Shown here in pieces: positions 9,697 to 18,124 of a stretch of 64,000 nucleotides of DNA; position 1 is the first letter of the stretch, and every line of letters begins with the position of its first letter. A program made the position numbers and the translations under genes. The notes beneath the pieces are model-generated. The model had not been told where the DNA came from. It did no database searches and saw nothing but the letters and a program-made list of their open reading frames with translations. The stretch covers positions 161,408 through 225,407 of the forward strand of contig CAWBCM010000013.1 in assembly GCA_963787285.1 (NCBI GenBank), read 5' to 3'. Origin of the DNA: JAHEJN01 sp963787285 (GTDB lineage: Bacteria > Actinomycetota > Acidimicrobiia > Acidimicrobiales > JAHEJN01).

Positions 9697-10916
9697 ATGG
9701 CCGAGTTCTCACCCGAGCTGAACGAAGATCAACTCCAGATCCAGAAGTGGGTCCATGAGTTCGCCGTGAACGAGGTCCGACCGGTGGCTCACGAGTGGGA
9801 CGAGCGCGAGGAATTCCCGTACCCCGTGGTCGAGGAAGCGGCCAAGATCGGGCTCTACGGCTGGGAGTTCATGGCCGAGGCCATGATGAACGACCCCACC
9901 GGGCTCACCCTGCCGGTGGCCATCGAGGAGCTGTTCTGGGGCGACGCCGGCATCGGCATGGCCATCATGGGCTCGGGTCTGGCCGCCGCCGGTATCGCGG
10001 CATCGGGCACCAGCGAACAGGTCATGGAGTGGGTGCCGCAGTGCTACGGCGACGCCGACAACGTCCAGCTCGGAGCCTTCGCCGCCTCCGAACCCGACGC
10101 CGGGTCCGATGTCGGTGGCTACCGCACCCGGCGCCAAGTACGACGAGGCCACCGACGAGTGGGTGCTCAACGGCACCAAGGCCTGGATCACCAACGGCGG
10201 TATCGCCGACATCCACGTCGTGGTCGGCGGTGGTCGACCCCGAGCTCGGCTCGAAGGGTCACGCCAGCTTCATCGTGCCGCCCGGACACGCCCGGGCCTC
10301 AGCATGGGCCAGAAGTACAAGAAGCACGGCATCCGGGCCAGCCACACCGCCGAGGTGGTGCTCGACGACGTCCGGATTCCCGGCCGCTGCCTGCTCGGCG
10401 GCAAGGAGAAGCTCGATGAGCGTCTGGCCCGGGTCCGTGAGGGCAAGCACGGCAACGCCCAGGCCGCCATGCAGACGTTCGAGGCCACCCGCCCCGCCGT
10501 CGGCGCCCAGGCGATCGGTGTGGCCCGTGCCGCCTACGAGTACTCGCTCGACTACGCCAAGGAACGGCACGCGTTCGGTCGGCCGATCATCAAGAACCAG
10601 GCGATCGCGTTCATGCTGGCCGACATGGCCACCGAGATCGAGGCCTCCCGACTGCTCATCTGGCGGGCCGCCTGGCTCGGCAAGCAGAAGCAAGTTCGTG
10701 AACGCCGAGGGTTCGATGGCCAAGCTCAAGGCCGGCCGCACCGCCACCTGGGTCACCGAACGGGCCATCCAGATCCTGGGCGGCTACGGCTACACCCGTG
10801 AGTACCCGGTCGAGCGCTGGCACCGCGACGCCAAGATCCACGACATCTTCGAAGGCACCGAGCAGATCCAGCAGCTGGTGATCAGCCGGGCCATCTCGGG
10901 GATGCGAATCGAGTAG
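9697..10916 (+). CDS. Acyl-CoA dehydrogenase, frame-disrupted
   Basis: FAD enzyme that introduces the alpha-beta double bond into acyl-CoA. The ATG at 9697 follows GAAGGGAC. The family signature AFAASEPDAGSDVG and the C-terminal signature QILGGYGYTREYPVERWHRD are present, as are KERHAFGRPI and the end motif IFEGTEQIQQLVI. Homology crosses frames four times: near 10131, 10228, 10290 (this one a loss) and 10693. It appears to be a single intact gene in life. The last 79 coding bases are the left half of an 80-bp repeat that recurs 20.4 kb away, and an integrase gene follows directly, so this gene end is the probable attachment site of the island. Confidence 0.9.
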
Positions 10917-10917
10917 C
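10838..10917. repeat. attL: left copy of 80-bp island boundary repeat
   Basis: Bases 10838-10917 match 31284-31363 at 79 of 80 positions; the single difference is in GGGCCATC versus GGGCGATC. This copy completes the acyl-CoA dehydrogenase reading frame through its stop. Direct repeats of a gene's 3' end that flank a segment beginning with a tyrosine recombinase are the hallmark of site-specific integration, so I call this attL. Length and position are read directly from the sequence; the att role is inferred. Confidence 0.8.
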
Positions 10918-11051
10918 TTGACCTGCTGGTTTGTGGTCAGCGGTCACATCGGTGACCAAGGGTCACCAGCGGTCACCAGCTGTGGATAACTGATCCATCC
11001 CTACCCTCATCCCTACCCGGGGTAGGGATGAACGCGCTACGGTCGAGCCTC
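10918..11051. promoter_or_regulatory. Integrase leader with arm-type repeats and inverted repeat
   Basis: This 134-bp spacer holds GGTCACATCGGTGACC (a palindrome at 10942-10957), two direct copies of GGTCACCAGC (10961-10980), and the perfect inverted repeat ATCCCTACCC-G-GGGTAGGGAT at 11009-11029. The last abuts the integrase start and likely controls it. The first motifs look like recombinase or excisionase arm sites beside attL. Relatives of the inverted repeat occur at 25461 and 31156, and a near copy of the first palindrome occurs at 33019. Confidence 0.55.
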
Positions 11052-12134
11052 ATGGCGACCATCCGACAGCGGCGACCCGGGGTCTGGGAAGTGCGCGGCT
11101 ACACGGGCAAGGACGTCGACGGGAAGTCGACCCAGGTGTCGCGGACCGTGTACGGCACGAAGAAGGACGCCAAGGTGGTGGCCGCCGAGTTGACCGTGAA
11201 GCCGGCCCGCAACGCCGGCGGCCGCAAGCTGCGACAGCTGCTCGACGAGTGGATCGACATCAAGACCCCCGGTTGGGCCGACCTCACGATTCGGGATCAG
11301 ACGAGCCGGGCGAAGCAGGTCGCAGCCGACCCGATCGGCAACATGTCGGTCGCGTCGATCGGCGTGTCCGACGTCGACCGTTGGGTCGCCCGTCTGCGAA
11401 AGGCCGGCGTGGGGGAGGGAGCGATCCGCAACCAGCACACCGTCTTGCGGTCAGCGCTACAGCAGGCGGTCCGGTGGGAGTGGATCGCCACGAACCCCGC
11501 CTCGAGCGCCCCGATCGAGAGCCCGAAGCGCCAGCAGCAGCGGACGCTCACCAAAGACGAGGTGCGGGCCGTGATCGCCGCTGCCGCCGAGGTTCACGAG
11601 CTCGCCCCGCTGGCCTTCCGCCTCGGCGCCGAGATGGGTGCCCGTCGCAGCGAACTGGCTGCGCTCCGCTGGGACAAGTTCGTCGGCGACAAGGTGGTGG
11701 TCGATGGTCAGATCATCGTGTCGACCGATGCCGAGGGAGTTCGAGCGCCCAGGCTCAAGCCGACCAAGACCGGCAGCCGCCGAGTCGTGACCCTGAGCCC
11801 GGCGTTGCTGGCGATGGTCGAGGACGCTCGGGCGAAGTACGGCGACGTCACCACATGGCTGTTCACGCCAGATGCCGACCCACCCAACCCCGATCGCATC
11901 GGCTGGTGGTGGCGCCGCTCCCGAGAGCTGGCCGGCATTGATCCACGTTGGCGGCTGCACGACCTGCGGCACTGGTCGGCGACCGAGGCCATCGCCTCGG
12001 GACAGGACGTCCGCACGGTCGCCAACCGCCTCGGCCACGCCGATCCTGCGATGACGCTGAGGGTGTACGCACACGCTGTCGGCGCAGCAGACGAAGCGCT
12101 GGCCGGAATCCTCGGAGACGCACTCGGTGAATAG
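11052..12134 (+). CDS. Tyrosine recombinase (phage-type integrase)
   Basis: 360 residues from the ATG at 11052. An ATG at 11028 is possible, but it lies inside the inverted repeat. The N-terminal part is the AP2-like arm-binding and SAM-like core-binding region (residues 1-150). The catalytic domain shows the conserved set: Arg in GARRSELAALRW, HDLRHWSAT (His-x-x-Arg), a GH pair in NRLGHADPAMTL, and the nucleophile Tyr in LRVYAHAV. It resembles integrases of actinobacterial integrative elements. It starts 135 bp after the acyl-CoA dehydrogenase stop and transcribes into the island, a normal arrangement beside attL. The frame is intact. Confidence 0.93.
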   Translation: MATIRQRRPGVWEVRGYTGKDVDGKSTQVSRTVYGTKKDAKVVAAELTVKPARNAGGRKLRQLLDEWIDIKTPGWADLTIRDQTSRAKQVAADPIGNMSVASIGVSDVDRWVARLRKAGVGEGAIRNQHTVLRSALQQAVRWEWIATNPASSAPIESPKRQQQRTLTKDEVRAVIAAAAEVHELAPLAFRLGAEMGARRSELAALRWDKFVGDKVVVDGQIIVSTDAEGVRAPRLKPTKTGSRRVVTLSPALLAMVEDARAKYGDVTTWLFTPDADPPNPDRIGWWWRRSRELAGIDPRWRLHDLRHWSATEAIASGQDVRTVANRLGHADPAMTLRVYAHAVGAADEALAGILGDALGE

Positions 12135-12490
12135 GTAGCGAGTATGCGGCGTGCGACTTGGGCCGAAGCGCCACGCGTCGTAGCCGTTGTCGACCGGACT
12201 TATGAGCGCGCGTTTTGTGCGGGTCTGGCGCGGCGGACGGCGAGCAGAATGCCGGATCAAGAGCGGGTATCTGGCGCCAGCGGCTTGTCGATATGCGTGG
12301 CCCTGACGGTCGCGGGAGGACCTGGCCGGTTCACTGCGGTAGCTTGCCTCGGTCGGGTTCGACGACGACGCTCTCAGGGGCCACCCCGAGCAACAACGAT
12401 GCCAGGATCGGATCGACGCCACGAGGCGCGTAATCGCTGTTGCACGGCATCCGCTCTGATGACCAGCAGCGATGACCGGTCGGCCAGTGT
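12135..12490. other. Gene-free stretch after integrase
   Basis: About 350 bases with only short frames of unnatural, Arg-rich composition. I see no conserved protein, tRNA or clear terminator. Confidence 0.4.
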
Positions 12491-12499
12491 CTAGATCGA

Positions 12500-13020
12500 G
12501 CGACGAGTCCCGAGTGAATGATCTGGGGCCTTCCCAGTCAGTTTGTGGCGGGCGGGCAACCAACCACTCGACGAAGAACGGGTTGACCGCAGCAGGGACC
12601 ACCTCCTCATGCGGAAACTCGACGTCGAACCCGATGGCTTCGTAGCTCAAGGCAAAGCCCTCCGACAGTGATGCCTCTGTCGGAAAGGCCACGATGGTCC
12701 ACAACGCCTGCGCTGAGATCATCACGATCGGCGCGGCTGGCGCCGGTGTCTGCAGCACCGGTGTGAGACAGGCGTCGCGTTCCCAGACTGCGCTGACCTC
12801 GTACCACCTGACCTCGGGGATTGAGCGTTCGGCGAGGGCGTACGGGATGAAGCCGGGCTCAAGCGCCGTCGGATGAGTCACGAAATGGATGACCGAAGCG
12901 CCCCGGCCACCAGCCTCCCTCGGTGAATGGATGCTCGAGTTCTTCAGGCAGATGCCACGCAGCGGGGACCGCTTTGAGCAGCCCGGGTTGCGCGGCATCG
13001 CTTCGGACGCGTGACCCTGC
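12500..13020 (-). pseudogene. Possible decayed protein gene, unknown family
   Basis: On the minus strand, bases about 12900-12530 encode a stretch of natural-looking protein (HFVTHPTALEPGFIPYALAE ... EVRWYEVSAVWERD ... AFPTEASLSEGFALSYEAIG). Just upstream, in another frame, comes AAWHLPEELEHPFTEGGWWP. Joined by one frame change near 12900 these would form about 160 residues. There is no clear start or stop at the right places, and I do not recognise a family. It may be a gene remnant carried into the island. The rest of 13020-13338 holds nothing I can support. Confidence 0.3.
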
Positions 13021-13338
13021 GGGGTGCTGACAACGACCCGTGGTCGTGAGCTGAGCCCCGGAATCTGAGCCAGATGGCTCACACAATGGGGCCCTCTCAG
13101 TCGTGTCAGCTGCTCTCGTTGGCGCTCGCTCGAGCCGGGCGCTGGCGTCGCAGGAGTCCCCCGTGTCACGGATCCCCTCTTGCTCCACGTCAGCCCGGGA
13201 CCAGACAGCACTCGTCATGGGGACCTACGGCACTGCCCGGGCGCAGCGGTCCGTGTGAAGTTCGTAGTCGAGGGGCCATCGCCAGCCACATCATCCCGAC
13301 GAAGCGACCAACCCCACCGCAAGAGACTGGAAGAAGCC

Positions 13339-14106
13339 ATGACCGGAGAATTCTTCAACGACATTTCGCAGTACGAAGTCGAGAAGCAGGGCTACGTCTT
13401 CAAAGTGCCGTCCTTCTACTACGACAATCTTTCCATGAACGCTGTCTTCACAGCGTCCACGAACAAGGTGCGCAGCTACCTGCCACATCCGGACATGCAC
13501 CCAGTGGAGATCTTCCCAGGCAGGTGCCTGTTGTCTTTCACCGCCTTCGAATACCGCAAGACCGATCTGGATCCATACAACGAGTTCAGCATCGGCGTGC
13601 TCATCGAATTCCAGAAGCGGTCCATCCCCTTCGCCGGTGCACTCAGAAAGATCCTTAAACGGGAATTCTCCCTCTACGTGTGGCACCTTCCGGTCACAAC
13701 CGAGATCGCCCGGGTGGGAGGCGTGGAGTTCTTTGGCTATCCGAAGTTCATTGCCGACATCGAGTTCACCCGCTCGGGAGACAAGCTGCGTTGTGACCTG
13801 TCCGAGAAGGGCTCCAGGATCCTGAGCATGGAAGGCAAGATGCTGCCCACCGAGCCCGGCAAGCGCCTGCGCTACATCACCTACTCGCTCAACGGCGGAG
13901 TCCCCCTGGTCACCAACATCTGCGTCAATCCCCTCCAGTTCGCCCAGAGCCGCGCCTCCGACGCTGTCAGTCTTGAGATCGACGGCGACCACCCCATCGC
14001 CAAGGAGCTTCAGGAAATCGACATCAGCGACACGCCCACTGCGTACCAGTACAGCCCGAACAACGAAGCCATTCTCTTCGCCGGCCGGAACCTGATGGAC
14101 GCCTAG
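13339..14106 (+). CDS. Acetoacetate decarboxylase-like protein
   Basis: 255 residues from the ATG at 13339 (GGAAG 8 bases upstream); the upstream extension of the frame has unnatural composition. The pattern matches the acetoacetate decarboxylase superfamily: VKxYLPHPDMHPVEIFPGR-type N-terminal region, YRKTDLDPYNEFSIGVLI, VTTEIARVGGVEFFGYPKFI and a beta-cone interior. Members decarboxylate acetoacetate or act as aldolase-dehydratases on related keto acids through a Schiff-base lysine. The lysine in GYPKF is a candidate, but I cannot assign it with confidence. Base composition is visibly less GC-rich than neighbouring genes, which suggests a separate origin for this cargo gene. Confidence 0.75.
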   Translation: MTGEFFNDISQYEVEKQGYVFKVPSFYYDNLSMNAVFTASTNKVRSYLPHPDMHPVEIFPGRCLLSFTAFEYRKTDLDPYNEFSIGVLIEFQKRSIPFAGALRKILKREFSLYVWHLPVTTEIARVGGVEFFGYPKFIADIEFTRSGDKLRCDLSEKGSRILSMEGKMLPTEPGKRLRYITYSLNGGVPLVTNICVNPLQFAQSRASDAVSLEIDGDHPIAKELQEIDISDTPTAYQYSPNNEAILFAGRNLMDA

Positions 14107-14728
14107 CTAGCGATCCCCCGGTCCGTGTGAATCGGAACCGGCAACCGGCAAGGGTATCGACCGGCATCTTGGCTGTTGAGCGTGTGGGGCGAAGCGTTTC
14201 TCCCCGTTGTGTTCAACGAGGACTGGCGTTGCCCCGGGAGTGCGGACACGATTCGCTGAGCGATACGCGCCGCGCGACGACACCGCCGACTATCGCCAGA
14301 CGCCTCAGTCTGCCGGCTCGGCGCTCGATATCGGCCAGCTCGTCTGAGGTGAATCGCGCATCGTGACGCCACCGAGGATGAAGTGTGACGTGACCGCTGA
14401 GCGCTTCGATCGAAGCGCTCGGCGCTGCGAGACAGCTTCGGCTGTTCTCTCCGAGCTGAAACAGATTGCTGAACGATATCGGTCGCCCTCAGCTCAGTTC
14501 ACGACACGGAAGGACCGATCGGTTTGCCGGCTATGCGCTACTCGAGTCGGCGTGCGCCGTGAACATTCTGAGTGGTGCTGGTTGCTGGTTGCTGGTGATG
14601 TTCGTTCCGGTGTGGGTCAAGATGGCGTGGGTGGATGAGGAGGGCCATCGGTGCCTCACGCGCTTGTGGCGGGCGCTGGGACGTTGGGCCCTGGAGCCTG
14701 GGCCCTTAGCGATGGCAGTCTCTTGTTG
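14107..14728. other. Gene-poor stretch before ClbS-like operon
   Basis: Six hundred bases without a convincing gene. A minus-strand run near 14360-14230 (FTSDELADIERRAGRLRRLA) looks like a fragment of a small coding region but lacks a start and stop. The operon promoter should lie in the last 200 bases; I see no clear sigma-70-like boxes. Confidence 0.35.
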
Positions 14729-15247
14729 ATGGGACGGCCACAGACGAAAAGCGAGCTGGTTTGTGCGGCCAGTGAGGAATTCGACCGGCTCTGGGCGACG
14801 GCGGCGACGATTCGTGAAGAAGACGATGCGCGGCCGGGCGTTTGTGAGGTGTGGTCGTTGAAGGATGTGCTGGCTCATCTCGATGCGTGGCACGAGATGT
14901 TTCTGGAGTGGGAAGCCGCCGGGGCTCGAGGCGAGAAGCCAACGATGCCGGCGCCTGGTTTCTCGTGGGCGGAGACCCCGGCACTCAACGAGGTCATCTA
15001 CCAGCGTCACAAGGCCGACGAGTGGGACGATGTCGTCAAGCATCTCCGTTACTCGCACGCGAGGGTGTTGGAGCGGGTCGAGGCCTACAACGAGGACGAC
15101 CTGTTCACCAAGAAGCTGTACGCCTGGACCGGGTCTACGTCGGTGGCGAGCTATGCGATTTCGGCCACGTCGAGCCACTACAGCTGGGCCACGAAACTCA
15201 TCAGGAAGGCGGCCAAGACCTTCGCCGCCTCCCGGATGGCGGGGTAG
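14729..15247 (+). CDS. ClbS/DfsB family four-helix protein
   Basis: 172 residues. It begins MGRPQTKSELVCAASEEFDR and keeps the family's features: an early helix, the VWSLKDVLAHLDAWHEMFLEW segment with conserved Trp and His, GFSWAETPALNEVIYQRH, and the late TSSHYSWATKLIRK helix. The fold is DinB-like. ClbS protects colibactin producers by hydrolysing the toxin's cyclopropane warhead; other DfsB-type members have no assigned role. The start at 14729 is the first Met with family homology. It is the first gene of an operon, with only 4 bases to the next start, and sits four genes from the dienelactone hydrolase. Confidence 0.83.
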   Translation: MGRPQTKSELVCAASEEFDRLWATAATIREEDDARPGVCEVWSLKDVLAHLDAWHEMFLEWEAAGARGEKPTMPAPGFSWAETPALNEVIYQRHKADEWDDVVKHLRYSHARVLERVEAYNEDDLFTKKLYAWTGSTSVASYAISATSSHYSWATKLIRKAAKTFAASRMAG

Positions 15248-15251
15248 ACCC

Positions 15252-15917
15252 GTGCGGGCTGCACCGTTCACCAGCTCCACGGATACTTCCGAGCAACCCA
15301 TTGCCCGGTGGAACCGGGGCTGGGTGAAGGCGTGCGTGATCGGCGAGCTCATCGGTTTCCTTCCTCCAGCGGCAACCGGTGCCGCACTGGTCGTGCTGGG
15401 CGTTTCTGAGCTGGTGCTCGTTGCGGGGTTGGTGGCCGCTGGTGTGTTGGAGGGGCTCGTATTGGGGCGGGCGCAGGGCATCGTTCTTCGACAACTGATC
15501 CCAGGCGTCACCTGCTGGGCGGAAGCCACGGGAGTCGCTGCCGGGTTGGCGTGGCTGGCCGGGATGGGCGGCAGCTCGCTGGTGGGAGCGGTCGGGGCGA
15601 AGGGTCTCATCGTGGCGGTGCCGGGATGGATCATCGGCCTGCTCGCCATGGGCGTGCTCCAATCCTGGCGGCTGCGATCGGTCGTTCCCGACGCCAAACG
15701 GTGGATTCCGGCGACGACGCTCGCGTGGCTGATCGGCGTCACCATTCCTGTTGTTGCGCTGTCGGTTGTTCCGAATCAGTGGCCGCCTGCGGTTCACATC
15801 CTGGTCGCCATCCCCGCCGCGGTGGCGATGGGGGCCACGGTCGGTGCGATCACCGGCCGAACGCTCAACCGGTTCGTCGAACAGTCGCGATCTTTTTCAC
15901 CGGGAGGCCAGCCGTGA
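15252..15917 (+). CDS. Multi-pass membrane protein in ClbS/GyrI operon
   Basis: 221 residues from a GTG at 15252. After a soluble lead of about 25 residues come five or six hydrophobic segments rich in Gly, Ala and Val (GELIGFLPPAATGAALVVLG, VAAGLAWLAGMGGSSLVGAV, ATTLAWLIGVTIPVVALSVV, HILVAIPAAVAMGATVGAIT). No transporter motif is evident and I do not recognise the family. The 4-base gap upstream and the GTGA overlap with the next gene place it firmly in the operon, where it could be a channel, a toxin-efflux partner or a sensor. Confidence 0.7.
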   Translation: MRAAPFTSSTDTSEQPIARWNRGWVKACVIGELIGFLPPAATGAALVVLGVSELVLVAGLVAAGVLEGLVLGRAQGIVLRQLIPGVTCWAEATGVAAGLAWLAGMGGSSLVGAVGAKGLIVAVPGWIIGLLAMGVLQSWRLRSVVPDAKRWIPATTLAWLIGVTIPVVALSVVPNQWPPAVHILVAIPAAVAMGATVGAITGRTLNRFVEQSRSFSPGGQP

Positions 15918-16522
15918 GTATCGATCTGAAGAAGACCTACGCCGACCACTACAGCGCCAGGGCGACTCCCACTGTGGTGGACGTGCCGTCGCGACCGTTC
16001 CTGATGATTGACGGGGCCGGTGATCCGAACACTTCAGTCGGGTACGTCGATGCGGTCGAAGCGTTGTATCCGATCGCCTACGGGCTGCGGGCCCAAGTCA
16101 AGGCGGCCACCGGTGACACCTATGTGGTGATGCCGCTCGAGGGTCTGTGGTGGGCCGAGGACATGAGCGAGTTCGATCCGACCGACAAGTCGAACTGGTT
16201 GTGGACGATGATGATCGGTCTGCCCGACGCGGTCACCGAAGCGATGGTTGACGAGACGATCCCCGCCATCACTGCGAAGAAGAAGCTGCTCGCCGGCGAG
16301 CGGGTGCGGTTCGAGCACTTCGCCGAGGGCCACGCCGCCCAGGTCCTCCACATCGGCGCCTACGCCGAGGAGGCCCCAACCATCGCATCACTGCACGCCT
16401 TCATCGCCGAACAGGGCGGCGAGCTGACCGGCACCCACCATGAGATCTATCTCTCCGATCCCCGCAAGGCCGCCACAGATAGGCTCCGCACGATCATTCG
16501 TCAGCCGTTCACCGATGCCTGA
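15914..16522 (+). CDS. GyrI-like small-molecule-binding protein
   Basis: 202 residues from the GTG at 15914, overlapping the previous stop by 4 bases. The whole length fits the stand-alone GyrI-like domain family: VPSRPFLMIDGAGDPN near the start, YPIAYGLRAQVK, YVVMPLEGLWWAED, LLAGERVRFEHFAEGHAAQV and THHEIYLSDPRKAATDRL near the end. The family has a SHS2-type barrel with a hydrophobic pocket. Stand-alone members of this subgroup (the YtkR7 and lin2189 group) are reported to hydrolyse cyclopropanoid DNA-alkylating toxins. Carriage beside a ClbS-like gene strengthens that reading here. The catalytic glutamate should be one of those in the PLEGLWWAED region; this is inferred. Confidence 0.88.
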   Translation: MSIDLKKTYADHYSARATPTVVDVPSRPFLMIDGAGDPNTSVGYVDAVEALYPIAYGLRAQVKAATGDTYVVMPLEGLWWAEDMSEFDPTDKSNWLWTMMIGLPDAVTEAMVDETIPAITAKKKLLAGERVRFEHFAEGHAAQVLHIGAYAEEAPTIASLHAFIAEQGGELTGTHHEIYLSDPRKAATDRLRTIIRQPFTDA

Positions 16523-17489
16523 CGAAACCGTCGAGGTCGTCTCGGAGCGAGTCCACGACTGGCTGCTGGATGGCGATGCGGCGATTCGGTGGCAGACCAA
16601 ACGCGATCTCCTCGACGCGCCGCCGAACGAGGTCGCAGCCGAACGAACGTTGGTCGCAACGACAGGATGGGGAGCGCAACTGCTCGAGCGTCAGGACCGG
16701 TCCGGCACTTGGGCCGACGGTCTCTACAGCCCGAAGTGGACCTCGACCACCTACACGCTGCTCCTGCTGCGACACTGCGGCCTGACGCCCGGGCATCCGG
16801 CTGCGTCGCGAGGAGTCGAGCTCATCTGGGACGGTGCGCGCTACTTCGACGGCGGCCTCACCCCGGCGAGGTCGATCGATGCCCCCGAAGCGTGCGTGAC
16901 ATCGATGTATCTGACATTGGCGAGCTATTTCGGATACGACGACGCTCGCGTCGACACTGCCCTCGCCTGGCTTCTGGCGAACCAGTTGAGCGATGGCGGC
17001 TGGAACTGTCGAACCGTGCGCTTCGGCGACCGGCACAGCTCGTTCCACACGACCATCCTCGCCCTCGAGGCCCTCGCCGAATCGGCCCGGCACGAGCCCG
17101 AACGCGACGACATCGCACACGCCATGGCACGGGGGCATGAGTTCTTTCTCGACCATCGGCTCTACAAGTCACACCGCGATGGCTCCGTCGTGCATCCAGC
17201 GTTCGCCAAGCTGTCGTTCCCGCCACGGTGGCACTACGACGTGCTCCGCGGCCTCGATCACTTCCAGGCCACCGACGCTCCTTGGGATTGTCGATGTCGG
17301 GACGCCGTGGACGTCGTCATCGAGCGCCGGCGCGCCGACGGGACCTGGCCTGTCCAGAACAAGCACGCTGGCAAGGTCTGGTTCGACATGGAAGAGACCG
17401 GTGGAGCGAGTCGGTGGAACACGCTCCGAGCGCTACGCGTCCAACGATGGGCCAGAAACGCCGATCGGGTGGTCGAGCGAGCCCAATGA
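16515..17489 (+). CDS. Prenyltransferase/squalene-cyclase fold protein
   Basis: 324 residues, overlapping the GyrI-like gene by 8 bases and the next gene by 4 (ATGA). It shows repeated QW-type motifs of the alpha/alpha toroid fold: QDRSGTWADGLYSPKWTST, NQLSDGGWNC followed by SSFHTTILALEAL, and RRADGTWPVQNK near the end. The aspartate-rich catalytic motif of true terpene cyclases (DxDD) is not apparent, so this is more likely a non-cyclase member of the superfamily. Substrate unknown. Its fixed place in the operon suggests it works with the ClbS-like and GyrI-like proteins. Confidence 0.78.
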   Translation: MPDETVEVVSERVHDWLLDGDAAIRWQTKRDLLDAPPNEVAAERTLVATTGWGAQLLERQDRSGTWADGLYSPKWTSTTYTLLLLRHCGLTPGHPAASRGVELIWDGARYFDGGLTPARSIDAPEACVTSMYLTLASYFGYDDARVDTALAWLLANQLSDGGWNCRTVRFGDRHSSFHTTILALEALAESARHEPERDDIAHAMARGHEFFLDHRLYKSHRDGSVVHPAFAKLSFPPRWHYDVLRGLDHFQATDAPWDCRCRDAVDVVIERRRADGTWPVQNKHAGKVWFDMEETGGASRWNTLRALRVQRWARNADRVVERAQ

Positions 17490-18124
17490 GCGAAGCGCTG
17501 CCCTACATTGCGGCTCCTCGCAGCGGTTCGGGACCGCCAGTCATGATCATTCACTCATGGTGGGGGCTCACGAGATCGTTCACCGACTACGCGGATCGGC
17601 TCGCCGACGCCGGATTCCTGGCTGGCTGCGCTGACCTCTTCGACGGCCGCACGGCGACGACCCAACAAGAGGCAATGACCCTACGGCGCAGGAAACGGAA
17701 CGAACCGATGTACCGGAGACTTCAACGAGGCATAGCGGAACTGACCACTCACGAAGCAGCGAGCATGGCCGAGTCCTCCGTTGTCGGCTTCTCCATGGGA
17801 GGTCACTGGGCGGTTTGGCTCGCACAGCATCCACCGCCGACGATCCGCGCCGCGGTGCTCTACTACTCCGCACGAGCCGGAGACCTCACAGGAGCCACCG
17901 CACCATTTCTGGCTCACTTCGCCGAGGCCGACGACTTCGTCACTTCATCTGCCCGCCACAAAATGGAAGACGCCATCACGCAGCGCGGGCTGACCTACCG
18001 CAGCCATGAATACCCCGGGACCAACCACTGGTTCGGCGAAGTCGCTCACCCAGCCTATGACCCGACCGCAGCTCAAGCCGCGTTCGATCGAACCGTGTCG
18101 TTCATCAACAGCAGCGCATGGTGA
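17486..18124 (+). CDS. Dienelactone hydrolase family protein
   Basis: 212-residue alpha/beta hydrolase. The early strand-turn IIHSWWGLTRSFTDYADRLA matches the dienelactone hydrolase 'WGL' oxyanion region. The nucleophile elbow is GFSMGG, with Ser in place of the Cys found in classical dienelactone hydrolase. The acid is likely the Asp in FAEADDFV and the base the His in GTNHWFGE. The predicted reaction is hydrolysis of a small ester or lactone in the cytoplasm. It is the last gene of the five-gene operon, starting inside the previous stop. Confidence 0.87.
   Translation: MSEALPYIAAPRSGSGPPVMIIHSWWGLTRSFTDYADRLADAGFLAGCADLFDGRTATTQQEAMTLRRRKRNEPMYRRLQRGIAELTTHEAASMAESSVVGFSMGGHWAVWLAQHPPPTIRAAVLYYSARAGDLTGATAPFLAHFAEADDFVTSSARHKMEDAITQRGLTYRSHEYPGTNHWFGEVAHPAYDPTAAQAAFDRTVSFINSSAW

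Noticed and set aside
11457..13211. 1755-base open frame on the minus strand across the integrase 3' half
   Set aside because: It is antisense to a clear recombinase; only its upstream part (12,500-13,020) has natural protein composition and is reported separately as a possible remnant.
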